Shown here piece by piece: positions 1 through 7,704 of a DNA stretch of 64,000 nucleotides. This DNA is from an uncultured Poribacteria bacterium (lineage in GTDB: Bacteria > Poribacteria > WGA-4E > WGA-3G). Each line of letters begins with the position of its first letter. The stretch's first letter is position 1. A program made the position numbers and the translations under genes. The stretch lies in contig OX638352.1 in the NCBI GenBank assembly GCA_951813545.1, forward strand, positions 5,241,966 to 5,305,965, in the 5' to 3' direction. The notes beneath the pieces were generated by a model, which did no database searches, was not told the origin of the DNA, and saw nothing but the letters and a program-made list of their open reading frames with translations.

Positions 1-1631
1 CCAATTTTTTGATGCGTTGCGTCACCATACCCCGCGACATTCTCCGAAATTGCGAGGGCAATCTCACCAGCAAAGTGATAGTTCATCTCACCACCCAACT
101 GCTTGGCAAGCTGCTGTGTGATTTCCCAATCTACGCGCGCTTCACCCGGTGGATCGATTGTTTTGCGAATCCGTTGCACCCAGCCGGTCGAGTTAGTGAA
201 GGTACCATCTTTCTCGGCGAAAGTCGTCCCCGGCAACACTACATCTGCTAATTGTGTAATCTCTGATGGCAAAATGTCTTGCACTATAAGAAAATCAACG
301 CTCTCTAATGCGGCTTTCTCGGCATCTTCAAGGGGTCGTTCAGGCAAACCACTAACGAGGTAAACCACTTTCGCACCCGATACCTTCTCCCAAAGCGTGT
401 CGCCTTCTAAAACGACGTTCCCGTTCGCAGAGCCAAGTATCGTTCGTGCACCAGCGGTATTCGGATTTTTGTCGGCTTCAATTGTAAATTGTGGGAATTT
501 GTGTTCTTCACCGAGCAATTGCCCAAAGAGCCCCAACTGAGTTGTTTTCAGGACATCATGTGCGAACTGTTGTAAAACGTAGTTGTCTTCATTCGTGCCC
601 TGTGCAGAACCAATAACAACAATATCCTCAGCTTCTACTTCCGACAACTTTTCTGTAATTACCGCTAAAGCATCTGCCCAATGTGTTGGCGTGAATTCGT
701 CATCAACCCGTTTAAGCGGAAGTTGAAGTCGATCATCACTGTTTACATAGTGGTAACCGAGGCGACCGTCGTCACACATCCAATGCTGGTTGATATCCTC
801 ATGGAAGCGCGGCTTGAGTCGGTATACACCATCGACTTTATACTCCACGGTGATATTGCAGCCGACACTACATCCTGAACAGACACTGTTCGCCTTCTCC
901 ATAAACCATGGACGAGATTTGAATAAGAAGTCCTTGCTAATCAATGCCCCGACGGGACAGATATCAACGACATTGCCTGCCAATTTGTTATCTAACACCT
1001 GCAAAGGAACACCCTCGTGGCTTCGCGGAATATCGATTTCGTCATGTGAACCCCGATGAACTAAACCTAACTCGCCGGTTCCGGATACCTCTTCAGCAAA
1101 TCGGATACACCGAGTACAAACAACACAGCGTGTTGAGTAGAGCAGCACATCCGGTCCGAGGTCCTTCTTGGGCGGGACATTTTTGACCTCAATATAGCGA
1201 CTCTTATCATGTCCATGTCGATAACTGTAGTCTTGCAAATCGCATTCACCAGCCTGATCACAGACAGGACAGTCCAGCGGATGATGTACAAGTAGGAACT
1301 CAAGTACATCCTCTCGTGCCTTTTTGACGCGAGGGCTATCTGTTTGAACGATAGCATCATATTTATCGTCCAATTTCCTGTCAGGTGGTGCGGTTCGAAC
1401 GGTAGTTGTACAACCTGTTGCTAATTGTCGGGCTGGACCAATTGTGCCTGGAGGAGCCCCTGGTATGGGACCGTAAGTTTCAATGAGACACATCCGGCAA
1501 TTCGCAGGACGGGTCAATCCAGGATGATAACAGTAGTGAGGCACTTCAATGCCGTGTTGCCTTGCTGCCTCGACTATGTTCGTTCCATCTTCAACCTCTA
1601 TCTCAAGGTCATTCAATTTAACAAATGCCAT
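1..1631 (-). CDS. nuoG: NADH-quinone oxidoreductase subunit G, 3' part outside window
   Basis: Peripheral-arm iron-sulfur subunit of respiratory complex I, carrying electrons from NuoF/NuoE toward quinone. I translated it from the ATG at 1629-1631; 543 codons are open to the left edge, so the C-terminus is missing. Cluster ligands seen: C34, C45, C48, C74 (2Fe-2S); H117, C121, C124, C130 (His-liganded 4Fe-4S); C169, C172, C175 plus a later CPVG cysteine (4Fe-4S). A CSGCSVGC motif with a downstream Cys opens the molybdopterin-oxidoreductase-like domain and would hold an N7-type cluster. It is the last visible gene of the nuo cluster, 168 bp after nuoF. The family call is secure. Confidence 0.97.
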   Translation of the reverse strand, partial: MAFVKLNDLEIEVEDGTNIVEAARQHGIEVPHYCYHPGLTRPANCRMCLIETYGPIPGAPPGTIGPARQLATGCTTTVRTAPPDRKLDDKYDAIVQTDSPRVKKAREDVLEFLLVHHPLDCPVCDQAGECDLQDYSYRHGHDKSRYIEVKNVPPKKDLGPDVLLYSTRCVVCTRCIRFAEEVSGTGELGLVHRGSHDEIDIPRSHEGVPLQVLDNKLAGNVVDICPVGALISKDFLFKSRPWFMEKANSVCSGCSVGCNITVEYKVDGVYRLKPRFHEDINQHWMCDDGRLGYHYVNSDDRLQLPLKRVDDEFTPTHWADALAVITEKLSEVEAEDIVVIGSAQGTNEDNYVLQQFAHDVLKTTQLGLFGQLLGEEHKFPQFTIEADKNPNTAGARTILGSANGNVVLEGDTLWEKVSGAKVVYLVSGLPERPLEDAEKAALESVDFLIVQDILPSEITQLADVVLPGTTFAEKDGTFTNSTGWVQRIRKTIDPPGEARVDWEITQQLAKQLGGEMNYHFAGEIALAISENVAGYGDATHQKI

Positions 1632-1799
1632 TTTTTAATTTTTCCTTGCGGTTAAACAACGTGGACTTGGGATTTCACGCTTTTTTCTCGAATCCGCTCT
1701 CCATTTCATTACGAGCTACGCCCTTTGTTCTACAATATACAAGCGAAAAACGTAAGACAAGGAATGGATTTCGTCTATTCCCAGACTAAGCAGCGAGAC

Positions 1800-3275
1800 C
1801 TACAGGTCAGCGAACTCTTTCGGAACAAACCGCTGTTGATACGCGTAATTTTCCTCCGGTGGGACTGTTGCCTCAGCAACAGGCAGCGTGACAAGTTTAC
1901 CTTCTCGAATGGTGGCTTCAAATTCGGGACGGAACTTGCGCATATAACTCACGGCTGGCCACGAGACAGCAATACCAAAGACGCAAATCGTATTCCATGT
2001 CATCGTATCCACATTCGCAATGTTATTAGCGACACTTTCCAGCAGATCCAAGTCTTCGTAGATTTCTTCTGTTTCACCAGTATCACCCCATCTGCCGTTT
2101 TCAGCGACACCGAATTTGGGGCGTGTGATAGTGTCTTTTCGTCCATCTCCATCGGCAATACGTTGAACAATATCGCGCACCCACGGTGTGCCCCACCGAC
2201 ACGGTGTGCACTGTCCACACGATTCATGCGCGTAGAACTTCATGATATTGAGCAAGCAGTCGACGATATTCCGAGTCTCGTTCATGACGATGATACCGCC
2301 GGAACCGAGCATAGACTTGGCGAGTGTAAGTGAGGTAAAATCAAGTCGCGTGTCTAATTCATAGTGCGTCAAAATCGGTGCAGAACTACCGCCTGGGATG
2401 ACCGCTTTCACCTCTTCGCCACGCAAACCGCCTGCGACCTCAATGAGTTCTGTGGACGTTAAACCGAGGTCAAGTTCATAAACCCCCGGTTCATTGACAT
2501 CCCCACTGATGCAATAGAGCTTCGTACCCGTATTGGCATCAGGTTTCGGCGGATCAAACCGCGTATCGGCATACGTCGGTCCCATCTGGGTGTACCATTC
2601 AACACCATTACCAATAATGAAAGGCAGGTTGCATAAGGTCTCAACATTCTGCACGACGGTGGGTTTTCTGAACACACCTTCAACAGCGGGAAAGGGCGGT
2701 TTGTTACGAGGTTGTCCTCGTTTGCCCTCAAGCGATTCAATTAAACCTGTTTCTTCGCCACAGATATAGGCACCAGCACCAGGGTGAGAATAAATATCAA
2801 CGTTGAGTCCCGTGCCACGAATGTCTTTTCCGAGGTAGCCTTGCTCGTAAGCCTCCTTGATGGCAGCATCTAACATCTTTTTTCCGAGCGTAAATTCACC
2901 GCGGATGTAGATATAAGTCGTTTCAATGCCCATCGCATAACAGCAGATCAGGATACCTTCAATCAATAGGTGTGGATTCTTCTCCAAAACGTAGCGATTA
3001 CTGAACGTTCCGGGTTCACTTTCGTCAGCGTTGCAACAGAGGTAACACGGCTTTATATCCTTTGGAACGAAACTCCATTTTTCCCCAGTAGAAAAACCAG
3101 CACCGCCCCTGCCTTTCAATCCTGAATCCAACACCATTTTAGCGATATCTTCAGGTTGATATTCTGCAATCGCCTTTTCAAACCGGGTATAGCCGTCATA
3201 TTGCCGAAAGACATCGAACGTGTTAATATCAGGCACATCCAGATGCTCGTAGAGAATCCGTCTTTCTTCAACCAT
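1800..3275 (-). CDS. nuoF: NADH-quinone oxidoreductase subunit F (NADH/FMN subunit)
   Basis: Binds NADH and FMN and starts electron transfer in complex I. 491 aa. FMN/NADH motifs are visible: GRGGAGFSTG at residues 55-64 and GAGAYICGEE near 167-175. The N3 4Fe-4S ligands are C353, C356, C359 (ESCGQCTPCRWG) and C431. Between the CxxCxxC motif and the usual DLDLL helix there is an extra loop of about 30 residues (roughly 376-407, GDGRKD...ETEEIYE) not found in typical NuoF. The ATG at 3275 follows a GAGGAG ribosome site. It lies between nuoE and nuoG in the usual E-F-G order. Confidence 0.98.
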   Translation of the reverse strand: MVEERRILYEHLDVPDINTFDVFRQYDGYTRFEKAIAEYQPEDIAKMVLDSGLKGRGGAGFSTGEKWSFVPKDIKPCYLCCNADESEPGTFSNRYVLEKNPHLLIEGILICCYAMGIETTYIYIRGEFTLGKKMLDAAIKEAYEQGYLGKDIRGTGLNVDIYSHPGAGAYICGEETGLIESLEGKRGQPRNKPPFPAVEGVFRKPTVVQNVETLCNLPFIIGNGVEWYTQMGPTYADTRFDPPKPDANTGTKLYCISGDVNEPGVYELDLGLTSTELIEVAGGLRGEEVKAVIPGGSSAPILTHYELDTRLDFTSLTLAKSMLGSGGIIVMNETRNIVDCLLNIMKFYAHESCGQCTPCRWGTPWVRDIVQRIADGDGRKDTITRPKFGVAENGRWGDTGETEEIYEDLDLLESVANNIANVDTMTWNTICVFGIAVSWPAVSYMRKFRPEFEATIREGKLVTLPVAEATVPPEENYAYQQRFVPKEFADL

Positions 3276-3316
3276 ACTTTCTCCTCTACAAATTGTCTAT
3301 TTTAGTATAGCAAGTT

Positions 3317-3841
3317 TTAGCTTGCAAGCTTCGCTAAAAGTTCATCAACCTTTTCCGGGGTTAAATTCTTATGTAAATCGCCGTTCACCATGATAACAGG
3401 TGCCACATCGCACGAAGCGAGGCATTCCACCTTCATAAGAGTGAACTTACCGTCAGCCGTTGTGCCTTTCGCGAGATTGGTTTCGGAGGCGATATCTGTG
3501 CCCAATTTTTCCTTGAGATGCTCCAAAACAACTTTGCAATCCCGCAAGGCGCAAGGCAGTGTATGGCACACCCGGATGACGTAGTCGCCTACTGGTTCTT
3601 CAAAGAACATCGGATAGAAAGTGACGACATCCTTAACCTTCATCACGGAGACTTCAAGTTGCTCAGCGACATACTTCATGACAGCAGGCGTGATGTAGCC
3701 TGTCTGATTCTGCGCGAGATGGAGCGTCGGCAGCATCGCCGCTTCCTTAATCGGATATCGCCCTATCAACTCGTCGAATTCACGCTGATTTTCTTCGTTA
3801 AACGCGAAAGGCGTTTCAATTTGAATGAGTTCGTCTGACAT
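3317..3841 (-). CDS. nuoE: NADH-quinone oxidoreductase subunit E (24 kDa)
   Basis: Thioredoxin-fold 2Fe-2S subunit that pairs with NuoF in the NADH-dehydrogenase module of complex I. 174 aa. The four ligands have family spacing: C92-x4-C97 and C140-x3-C144. The helical N-terminal region (residues 10-80) matches the family, including VVTFYPMF before the fold. The stop codon lies in a short hairpin (AGCAAGTTTTAGCTTGC, 3309-3325) that recurs at 27472-27488. It follows three non-nuo genes but has the nuo orientation. Confidence 0.98.
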   Translation of the reverse strand: MSDELIQIETPFAFNEENQREFDELIGRYPIKEAAMLPTLHLAQNQTGYITPAVMKYVAEQLEVSVMKVKDVVTFYPMFFEEPVGDYVIRVCHTLPCALRDCKVVLEHLKEKLGTDIASETNLAKGTTADGKFTLMKVECLASCDVAPVIMVNGDLHKNLTPEKVDELLAKLAS

Positions 3842-3847
3842 CTATGT

Positions 3848-4039
3848 TTATTCCTTGAAAATAAAATAAGATTCGGGATACAAGTAGTCTTCCTGAGATT
3901 CATCAATGACTCGCAGATATCCCTCACTTGCTGCTTTCTCGTCAGGAAGAATTTGATAGAATTTTCGATTCTCTATGTCTTCACAACCGTTGTTTTCGAT
4001 GCAAAGTGCAAATTGGGTTTTTAATAGTTTCTTTTGCAT
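3848..4039 (-). CDS. Small conserved hypothetical protein next to HicB
   Basis: 63 aa, function unknown. The layout (basic N-terminus, FALCIENNGCEDIE, then YQILPDEKAASEGYLRVIDE and DYLYPESYF) resembles a short family I have seen beside HicB-like or prevent-host-death-like genes; that likeness is from memory only. The ATG lies inside the last codons of the HicB-like gene (19-nt overlap), so the two are probably translationally coupled. It lacks the dsRNA-binding HicA signature (basic helix, GSHH), so I do not call it a HicA toxin. It is 6 bp upstream of nuoE and probably on the same transcript. Confidence 0.7.
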   Translation of the reverse strand: MQKKLLKTQFALCIENNGCEDIENRKFYQILPDEKAASEGYLRVIDESQEDYLYPESYFIFKE

Positions 4040-4197
4040 AAATAAACATCTACGGATAAATATCCTTCAATTGCTTCGTAAATGTTTTCAAGTAATTCTT
4101 CAAAAGTGTCGCCTTGTGTGGCACAACCGGCAAGTGATGGTACTTCGGCCCAATATCCACCTTCTTCGGCTTTGTGGATAACAACTTTTAGTTTCAT
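4021..4197 (-). CDS. HicB-like antitoxin domain protein (orphan)
   Basis: 58 aa from the ATG at 4197; a longer TTG start at 4221 is possible. MKLKVVIHKAEEGGYWAEVP, then SLAGCATQGDT and FEELLENIYEAIEGYL, is the classic HicB partial-RNase-H fold. It lacks a C-terminal DNA-binding extension, as many short HicB proteins do. HicB normally neutralises the mRNA interferase HicA, but no hicA is adjacent. The next gene encodes an unrelated 63-aa protein overlapping by 19 nt. Its location inside a nuo cluster suggests a passenger. The family call is good; a role as an antitoxin is uncertain. Confidence 0.8.
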   Translation of the reverse strand: MKLKVVIHKAEEGGYWAEVPSLAGCATQGDTFEELLENIYEAIEGYLSVDVYLCKRNY

Positions 4198-4257
4198 GGA
4201 ATTTAATGCCACTCCCTTCAAAATTACTTTATCTATCTTTGCGAGAAATTCCCAAAA

Positions 4258-4599
4258 TCAATAGTTGCCGTAAAACTGAATACGGTTGCCTTCTGGATCG
4301 CGGATATCGAAAATGGCAACCCCATCCTCATTTTCAAGTTTCCGTAATCGTTTCCCTTTCGATTTTATGTGCTGATGAACGGCACTCACGCTTTCAACGT
4401 GAAACATCAGTTTTTGTCTTCCTTCGTTGGGTTTGCTGGCACTATGGAGACACAACGTGCAAGCACCAGCATTAAAACGGAAAAACCGGTGTTCTGGGAA
4501 CGGCTGGTCTTCGTCTGGCACTAATCCGATAACGTCCCTGTAAAATGCGATGACAGCCTTCATGTCTTTGACGAAAAGCATAATGCCTTTGAGTTCCAT
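4258..4599 (-). CDS. VOC (glyoxalase/bleomycin resistance) superfamily protein
   Basis: 113 aa, one VOC domain of paired beta-alpha-beta-beta-beta modules. LFVKDMKAVIAFYRDVIGL is the first module. The second module ends in FDIRDPEGNRIQFYGNY, whose E/H-type metal position (EGN..Q) fits the family. The substrate cannot be told; VOC members include isomerases, dioxygenases and antibiotic-binding proteins. The ATG at 4599 follows TAGGAGGATTCA, a strong ribosome site. It lies 37 bp downstream of nuoD in the same orientation, so it is likely cotranscribed though unrelated to complex I. Confidence 0.88.
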   Translation of the reverse strand: MELKGIMLFVKDMKAVIAFYRDVIGLVPDEDQPFPEHRFFRFNAGACTLCLHSASKPNEGRQKLMFHVESVSAVHQHIKSKGKRLRKLENEDGVAIFDIRDPEGNRIQFYGNY

Positions 4600-4636
4600 T
4601 GAATCCTCCTAAAACAGACAGCAGGCTCTGACAAAG

Positions 4637-5833
4637 TTACCGATCCAATTCACCGGCAATAACGTTCAGACTTCCCAACACAGCCACGGTATCCGATACC
4701 ATACCACCCTCTAACATGTGCGGTAATGCTTGGAAATGGAAAAAACTCGGTGGACGAATTCTAATACGATAGGCTGTTCCACTTCCATCGCTCACAATAT
4801 AAAATCCTAATTCTCCATTAGGAGATTCGGTCGCACAATAGTGTTCACCCATTGGCGGCTGCACGCCGTGTCCGTCCATAACAATCTTAAAGTGATGGAT
4901 TAATCCCTCAATATGTCCATAAGCATCGGGCTTGTTCGGCATCGTAACCTTGTTATCTTCAAGATTGACCGGTCCATCAGGCATATTGTCCAGGACTTGG
5001 GTAACGATACCACAACTCTGAATCATCTCCTCCATTCGGACGAGGTATCGGTCATAGGCATCACCGTTGGTTCCCACCGGTACATCAAACGTAACTTCCT
5101 CGTAACTGGAATAAGGTTCAGCCTTACGGATATCGTGTGCGATGCCAGTGGCTCGGAGACAGGGACCTGTTAACCCATAGCCAATAGCATCATCAGCGGA
5201 AATGGCTCCGACACCTTTCGTGCGATCCATCCAGATCCGATTCTTTGTGAGCAGCGTATGGGTCTCTTTCAGTGCCTTCGGGAAGTTGGTGACGAATTGT
5301 CGGACATCTTCCTCACAACCATCGTAAAGGTCACGGAGAACGCCGCCTACGCGTGTGTAACTCGTTGTCAACCGTGCACCGGTTGTCTTTTCAAAGATGC
5401 TATACAACTTCTCACGTTCGCGGAAGCTATAGAGAAATACCGAAAACGCCCCTAAGTCGAGTGCGGCGGTTCCTAACCATAGCAGATGATCCGCGAGTCG
5501 TGAGAGTTCCGCCATCAAAATCCGGATGTATTGACACCGTTTCGTGACTTCAACGCCGAGCAGCTGCTCAACAGCAAGAACATACCCAAAATTGTTGGAC
5601 AGCGGTGACAGATAGTTCATCCGGTCTGTTACAACAATGTATTGGTTGTAATCCAAGTGTTCACCGAGTTTCTCGAACCCAGTATGCAGGTAACCGGCAT
5701 GTGGTATCGCCTTCAAAACGGATTCGCCATCAAGTTCTAACACAATACGGAGGGTGCCGTGTGTCGCAGGATGTTGCGGACCGAAGCTAAGAATCATCTT
5801 CTCGCCTGTGGCGCGTTCCAGCCCACCTTGCAT
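4637..5833 (-). CDS. nuoD: NADH-quinone oxidoreductase subunit D (49 kDa)
   Basis: Q-module subunit of complex I, related to hydrogenase large subunits, forming the quinone pocket with NuoB. 398 aa, normal length. LSFGPQHPATHGTLR near the N-terminus and the C-terminal SPNGELGFYIVSDGSG and YRIRIRPPSF are diagnostic. The ATG at 5833 follows AAGGAG with 6-nt spacing. A 129-bp gap containing a heptamer repeat separates it from nuoC; nuoA, nuoB and nuoC are otherwise tightly overlapped. Confidence 0.98.
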   Translation of the reverse strand: MQGGLERATGEKMILSFGPQHPATHGTLRIVLELDGESVLKAIPHAGYLHTGFEKLGEHLDYNQYIVVTDRMNYLSPLSNNFGYVLAVEQLLGVEVTKRCQYIRILMAELSRLADHLLWLGTAALDLGAFSVFLYSFREREKLYSIFEKTTGARLTTSYTRVGGVLRDLYDGCEEDVRQFVTNFPKALKETHTLLTKNRIWMDRTKGVGAISADDAIGYGLTGPCLRATGIAHDIRKAEPYSSYEEVTFDVPVGTNGDAYDRYLVRMEEMIQSCGIVTQVLDNMPDGPVNLEDNKVTMPNKPDAYGHIEGLIHHFKIVMDGHGVQPPMGEHYCATESPNGELGFYIVSDGSGTAYRIRIRPPSFFHFQALPHMLEGGMVSDTVAVLGSLNVIAGELDR

Positions 5834-5851
5834 ATCATACTCCTTGTAAAC

Positions 5852-5879
5852 AGTTGTCAGTTGTTAGTTGTCAGTTAAG
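5852..5879. repeat. Heptamer tandem repeat, consensus AGTTRTC (copy 1)
   Basis: Four 7-bp units on the plus strand, AGTTGTC AGTTGTT AGTTGTC AGTTAAG. They lie between nuoC and nuoD, just upstream of the nuoD ribosome site. The following ~70 bp contain a partial inverted copy (AACTGACAAC near 5927). The same array occurs at 10851, 14145 and 48142. It resembles the short tandem repeats of cyanobacterial intergenic DNA. Confidence 0.8.
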
Positions 5880-5962
5880 AGCTGTGAGAGTTGCGAATTA
5901 TAAGAATGCCAGAAGCTGCTCTGAACTGACAACCAGCCACCGATAGCCGATAACTATTAAAT

Positions 5963-6511
5963 CTACACATTCTGTTTATCAAAATTAAAACTTTCGCGTT
6001 CGCCACGTCCGCGGAGCGGATAATCTTTACGGAGCGGGTGTCCCTCAAAATCGTCAGGCATTAAGATCCTACGCAAATCGGGATGCCCCTCAAAATCAAT
6101 ACCGAACATGTCATAAGTCTCGCGCTCCAACCAATTCGCGCCCTGCCACAATCCAGTAACAGACGTGATGCGTAGGTCGTTTTCATGTACAGGCACCTTT
6201 ACTCGAACACGACCCTGTCCCTGATAGGAATAGAGATGATAGACGACCATAAACCTCGCGTAGTCAAACTGCATTAATTCCGATTCCATCTGCGAGTTAT
6301 CAACTGCGGTGACATCAACGAGATAGGTATAGGCAAGTTCGGGATCCGTTTTCAGATATTCCAAAACCGCGTAAGCCTGATCTTTACGCACAACCAAGAC
6401 GACGCTGCCGCGCGCCTCATCCTGTGCTAAAAGCGCATCCGAATGATGCGCCTCTAATTTTTCAAGGACGAGAGGTTTCGGTTGTTCTTCAACATCTTTC
6501 TCTTCATTCAT
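5963..6511 (-). CDS. nuoC: NADH-quinone oxidoreductase subunit C (30 kDa)
   Basis: Q-module subunit of complex I. 182 aa. The family signature ERETYDMFGIDFEGHPDLRR and then HPLRKDYPLRGRGERE lies in the C-terminal third. The first ~35 residues are variable and charged. The ATG overlaps the nuoB stop by 8 nt, implying coupled translation. It ends 129 bp before the nuoD start. There is no fusion to NuoD, unlike some Proteobacteria. Confidence 0.97.
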   Translation of the reverse strand: MNEEKDVEEQPKPLVLEKLEAHHSDALLAQDEARGSVVLVVRKDQAYAVLEYLKTDPELAYTYLVDVTAVDNSQMESELMQFDYARFMVVYHLYSYQGQGRVRVKVPVHENDLRITSVTGLWQGANWLERETYDMFGIDFEGHPDLRRILMPDDFEGHPLRKDYPLRGRGERESFNFDKQNV

Positions 6512-7016
6512 AAACGACCTCTACTCCTTTAGGCGCGGCACCACTAGCGATTTTTTGCTGCACCTGTAGCACAGCGTCAATGAGATCTTCAGGGCGAGGC
6601 GGGCATCCCGGAATGTATACATCCACAGGGATGAACTGATCAACGCCTTGGATGAGGGTATAGGTATCGAACACACCGCCACAGGAAGCGCATGCCCCCA
6701 TCGAGATTACCCACTTCGGATCCGGCATCTGGTCATAGATACGTTTTAGCACCGGCATCATTTTGATGGAAATTCTGCCAGAAACGATGAGCAGATCGGA
6801 TTGACGGGGTGAAAAGCGGATCGCTTCAGAACCGAATCGCGAGAGGTCGAATTTGGAAGCCAAGGTCGCCATCATCTCGATCGCACAGCACGCCGTCCCG
6901 AACGGCATGGGCCATAGCGAGTTTTTTCGCCCCCAATTGACGACCTTATCAATAGTCGTCGTGATGATGTTCCCATCCGTCTCTCCGGCACCTTGTCCAA
7001 CAAAATCTAATCCCAT
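6504..7016 (-). CDS. nuoB: NADH-quinone oxidoreductase subunit B (20 kDa, N2 cluster)
   Basis: Carries the terminal N2 4Fe-4S cluster that reduces quinone. 170 aa from the ATG at 7016, chosen because AAGGAGG sits 6 nt upstream; a TTG at 7037 would add seven residues inside nuoA. Ligands: tandem C43-C44 (ACCAIEMM), C109 (GACASCGG) and C138 (YIPGCPPRPE). The start overlaps the nuoA stop by 10 nt and the end overlaps nuoC by 8 nt, a tightly coupled A-B-C set. Confidence 0.98.
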   Translation of the reverse strand: MGLDFVGQGAGETDGNIITTTIDKVVNWGRKNSLWPMPFGTACCAIEMMATLASKFDLSRFGSEAIRFSPRQSDLLIVSGRISIKMMPVLKRIYDQMPDPKWVISMGACASCGGVFDTYTLIQGVDQFIPVDVYIPGCPPRPEDLIDAVLQVQQKIASGAAPKGVEVVYE

Positions 7017-7375
7017 GTTAAGCCTCCTTTCCTCCAAGCATAGATATAGCCAAGAAGAAGAATGCCGATAAACACCAGCATTTCAACTAAAATAAATAAA
7101 CCACTCGTTTCAGAGAACTTCTTAAAGACCACTGCCCACGGGTAGAGGAACACCACTTCAATATCAAAGATGATAAAGAGCATCGCTATGAGGTCGAACC
7201 GGATGGTAAACCGTTGCCTCGCATCGCCGACTGGTTGTACACCAGATTCGTAAACGGAGAGTTTAGCGCGGGTCGGGCGTTTGGGCCCAAGAATATGGGT
7301 CAGGGCGAGATTAATAGCCGCAAAGAGGACCGCGAATAGTCCTAACAACAAGATCGGAAGATAATCTATTAACAT
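7007..7375 (-). CDS. nuoA: NADH-quinone oxidoreductase subunit A
   Basis: Small membrane subunit of complex I. 122 aa with three predicted membrane helices (about residues 5-27, 62-82, 92-112). The matrix loop carries YESGVQPVGDARQRF, where most homologues have a Cys (YECG); here it is Ser. The acidic FDIEVVFLYPWAVVF segment is conserved. It is the first gene of the cluster; upstream DNA to 7574 has no gene. A TTGACA box lies on the minus strand (7548-7553), but no convincing -10 follows at usual spacing. Confidence 0.97.
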   Translation of the reverse strand: MLIDYLPILLLGLFAVLFAAINLALTHILGPKRPTRAKLSVYESGVQPVGDARQRFTIRFDLIAMLFIIFDIEVVFLYPWAVVFKKFSETSGLFILVEMLVFIGILLLGYIYAWRKGGLTWD

Positions 7376-7574
7376 TGTTTCTAATCTATTTTGTCCTCAC
7401 ACGTTGTAATGGTGTAAAGCAAAGACAAATTGTGCTTTAATAGCACAATTTAGCATCGCAAGTTTCGCTAAAGTGAAGGTTAATTCAGAGTCACAAACAG
7501 ATTCTGCTAGCTAACATGCTTAATAGTTTCTCATATTCCAAAAACATTGTCAAGTTTTTTTGGAAAAAAATAAA
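7376..7574. other. Intergenic leader of the nuo cluster
   Basis: No ORF. Contains a GCAAGTTTCGCTAAAG stretch (about 7458-7473) resembling the sequence at the nuoE 3' end (3321-3338), and on the minus strand a TTGACA hexamer at 7548-7553. The region should hold the nuo promoter, but I cannot define its -10 box. Confidence 0.4.
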
Positions 7575-7701
7575 TTTAGGACTTACGCAATTTTGACTGC
7601 AGCCCGTTCTGTTAGATGAGAATTTTCGGAAAACACAGCGTTCTGGTGGCACAAACTGGGAAGTTTGTGCTACAAAAGAGCAGCATACGTAAGTCCTAAA
7701 A
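7575..7701. repeat. MITE-like element, TTTAGGACTTACG ends (copy 1)
   Basis: About 127 bp bounded by inverted ends: TTTAGGACTTACGCA on the left and its near reverse complement TACGTAAGTCCTAAA on the right (13 bp perfect). It contains a hairpin with GGCACAAACT and AGTTTGTGC arms (7648-7676) that recurs at 45472 and 45563. It lies 4 bp beyond the stop of the gene at 7705. A second copy with the same ends is at 10933-11180. Confidence 0.75.
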
Positions 7702-7704
7702 TTG

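Noticed and set aside
1725..2333. 202-codon plus-strand frame antisense to nuoF
   Set aside because: It lies entirely over a well-supported nuoF and has no family likeness; it is a shadow frame.
3309..3325. AGCAAGTTTTAGCTTGC hairpin at the nuoE 3' end as a terminator
   Set aside because: It overlaps the nuoE stop in the middle of an operon and lacks a U-run; it recurs at 27472, so it is more likely a small repeat.
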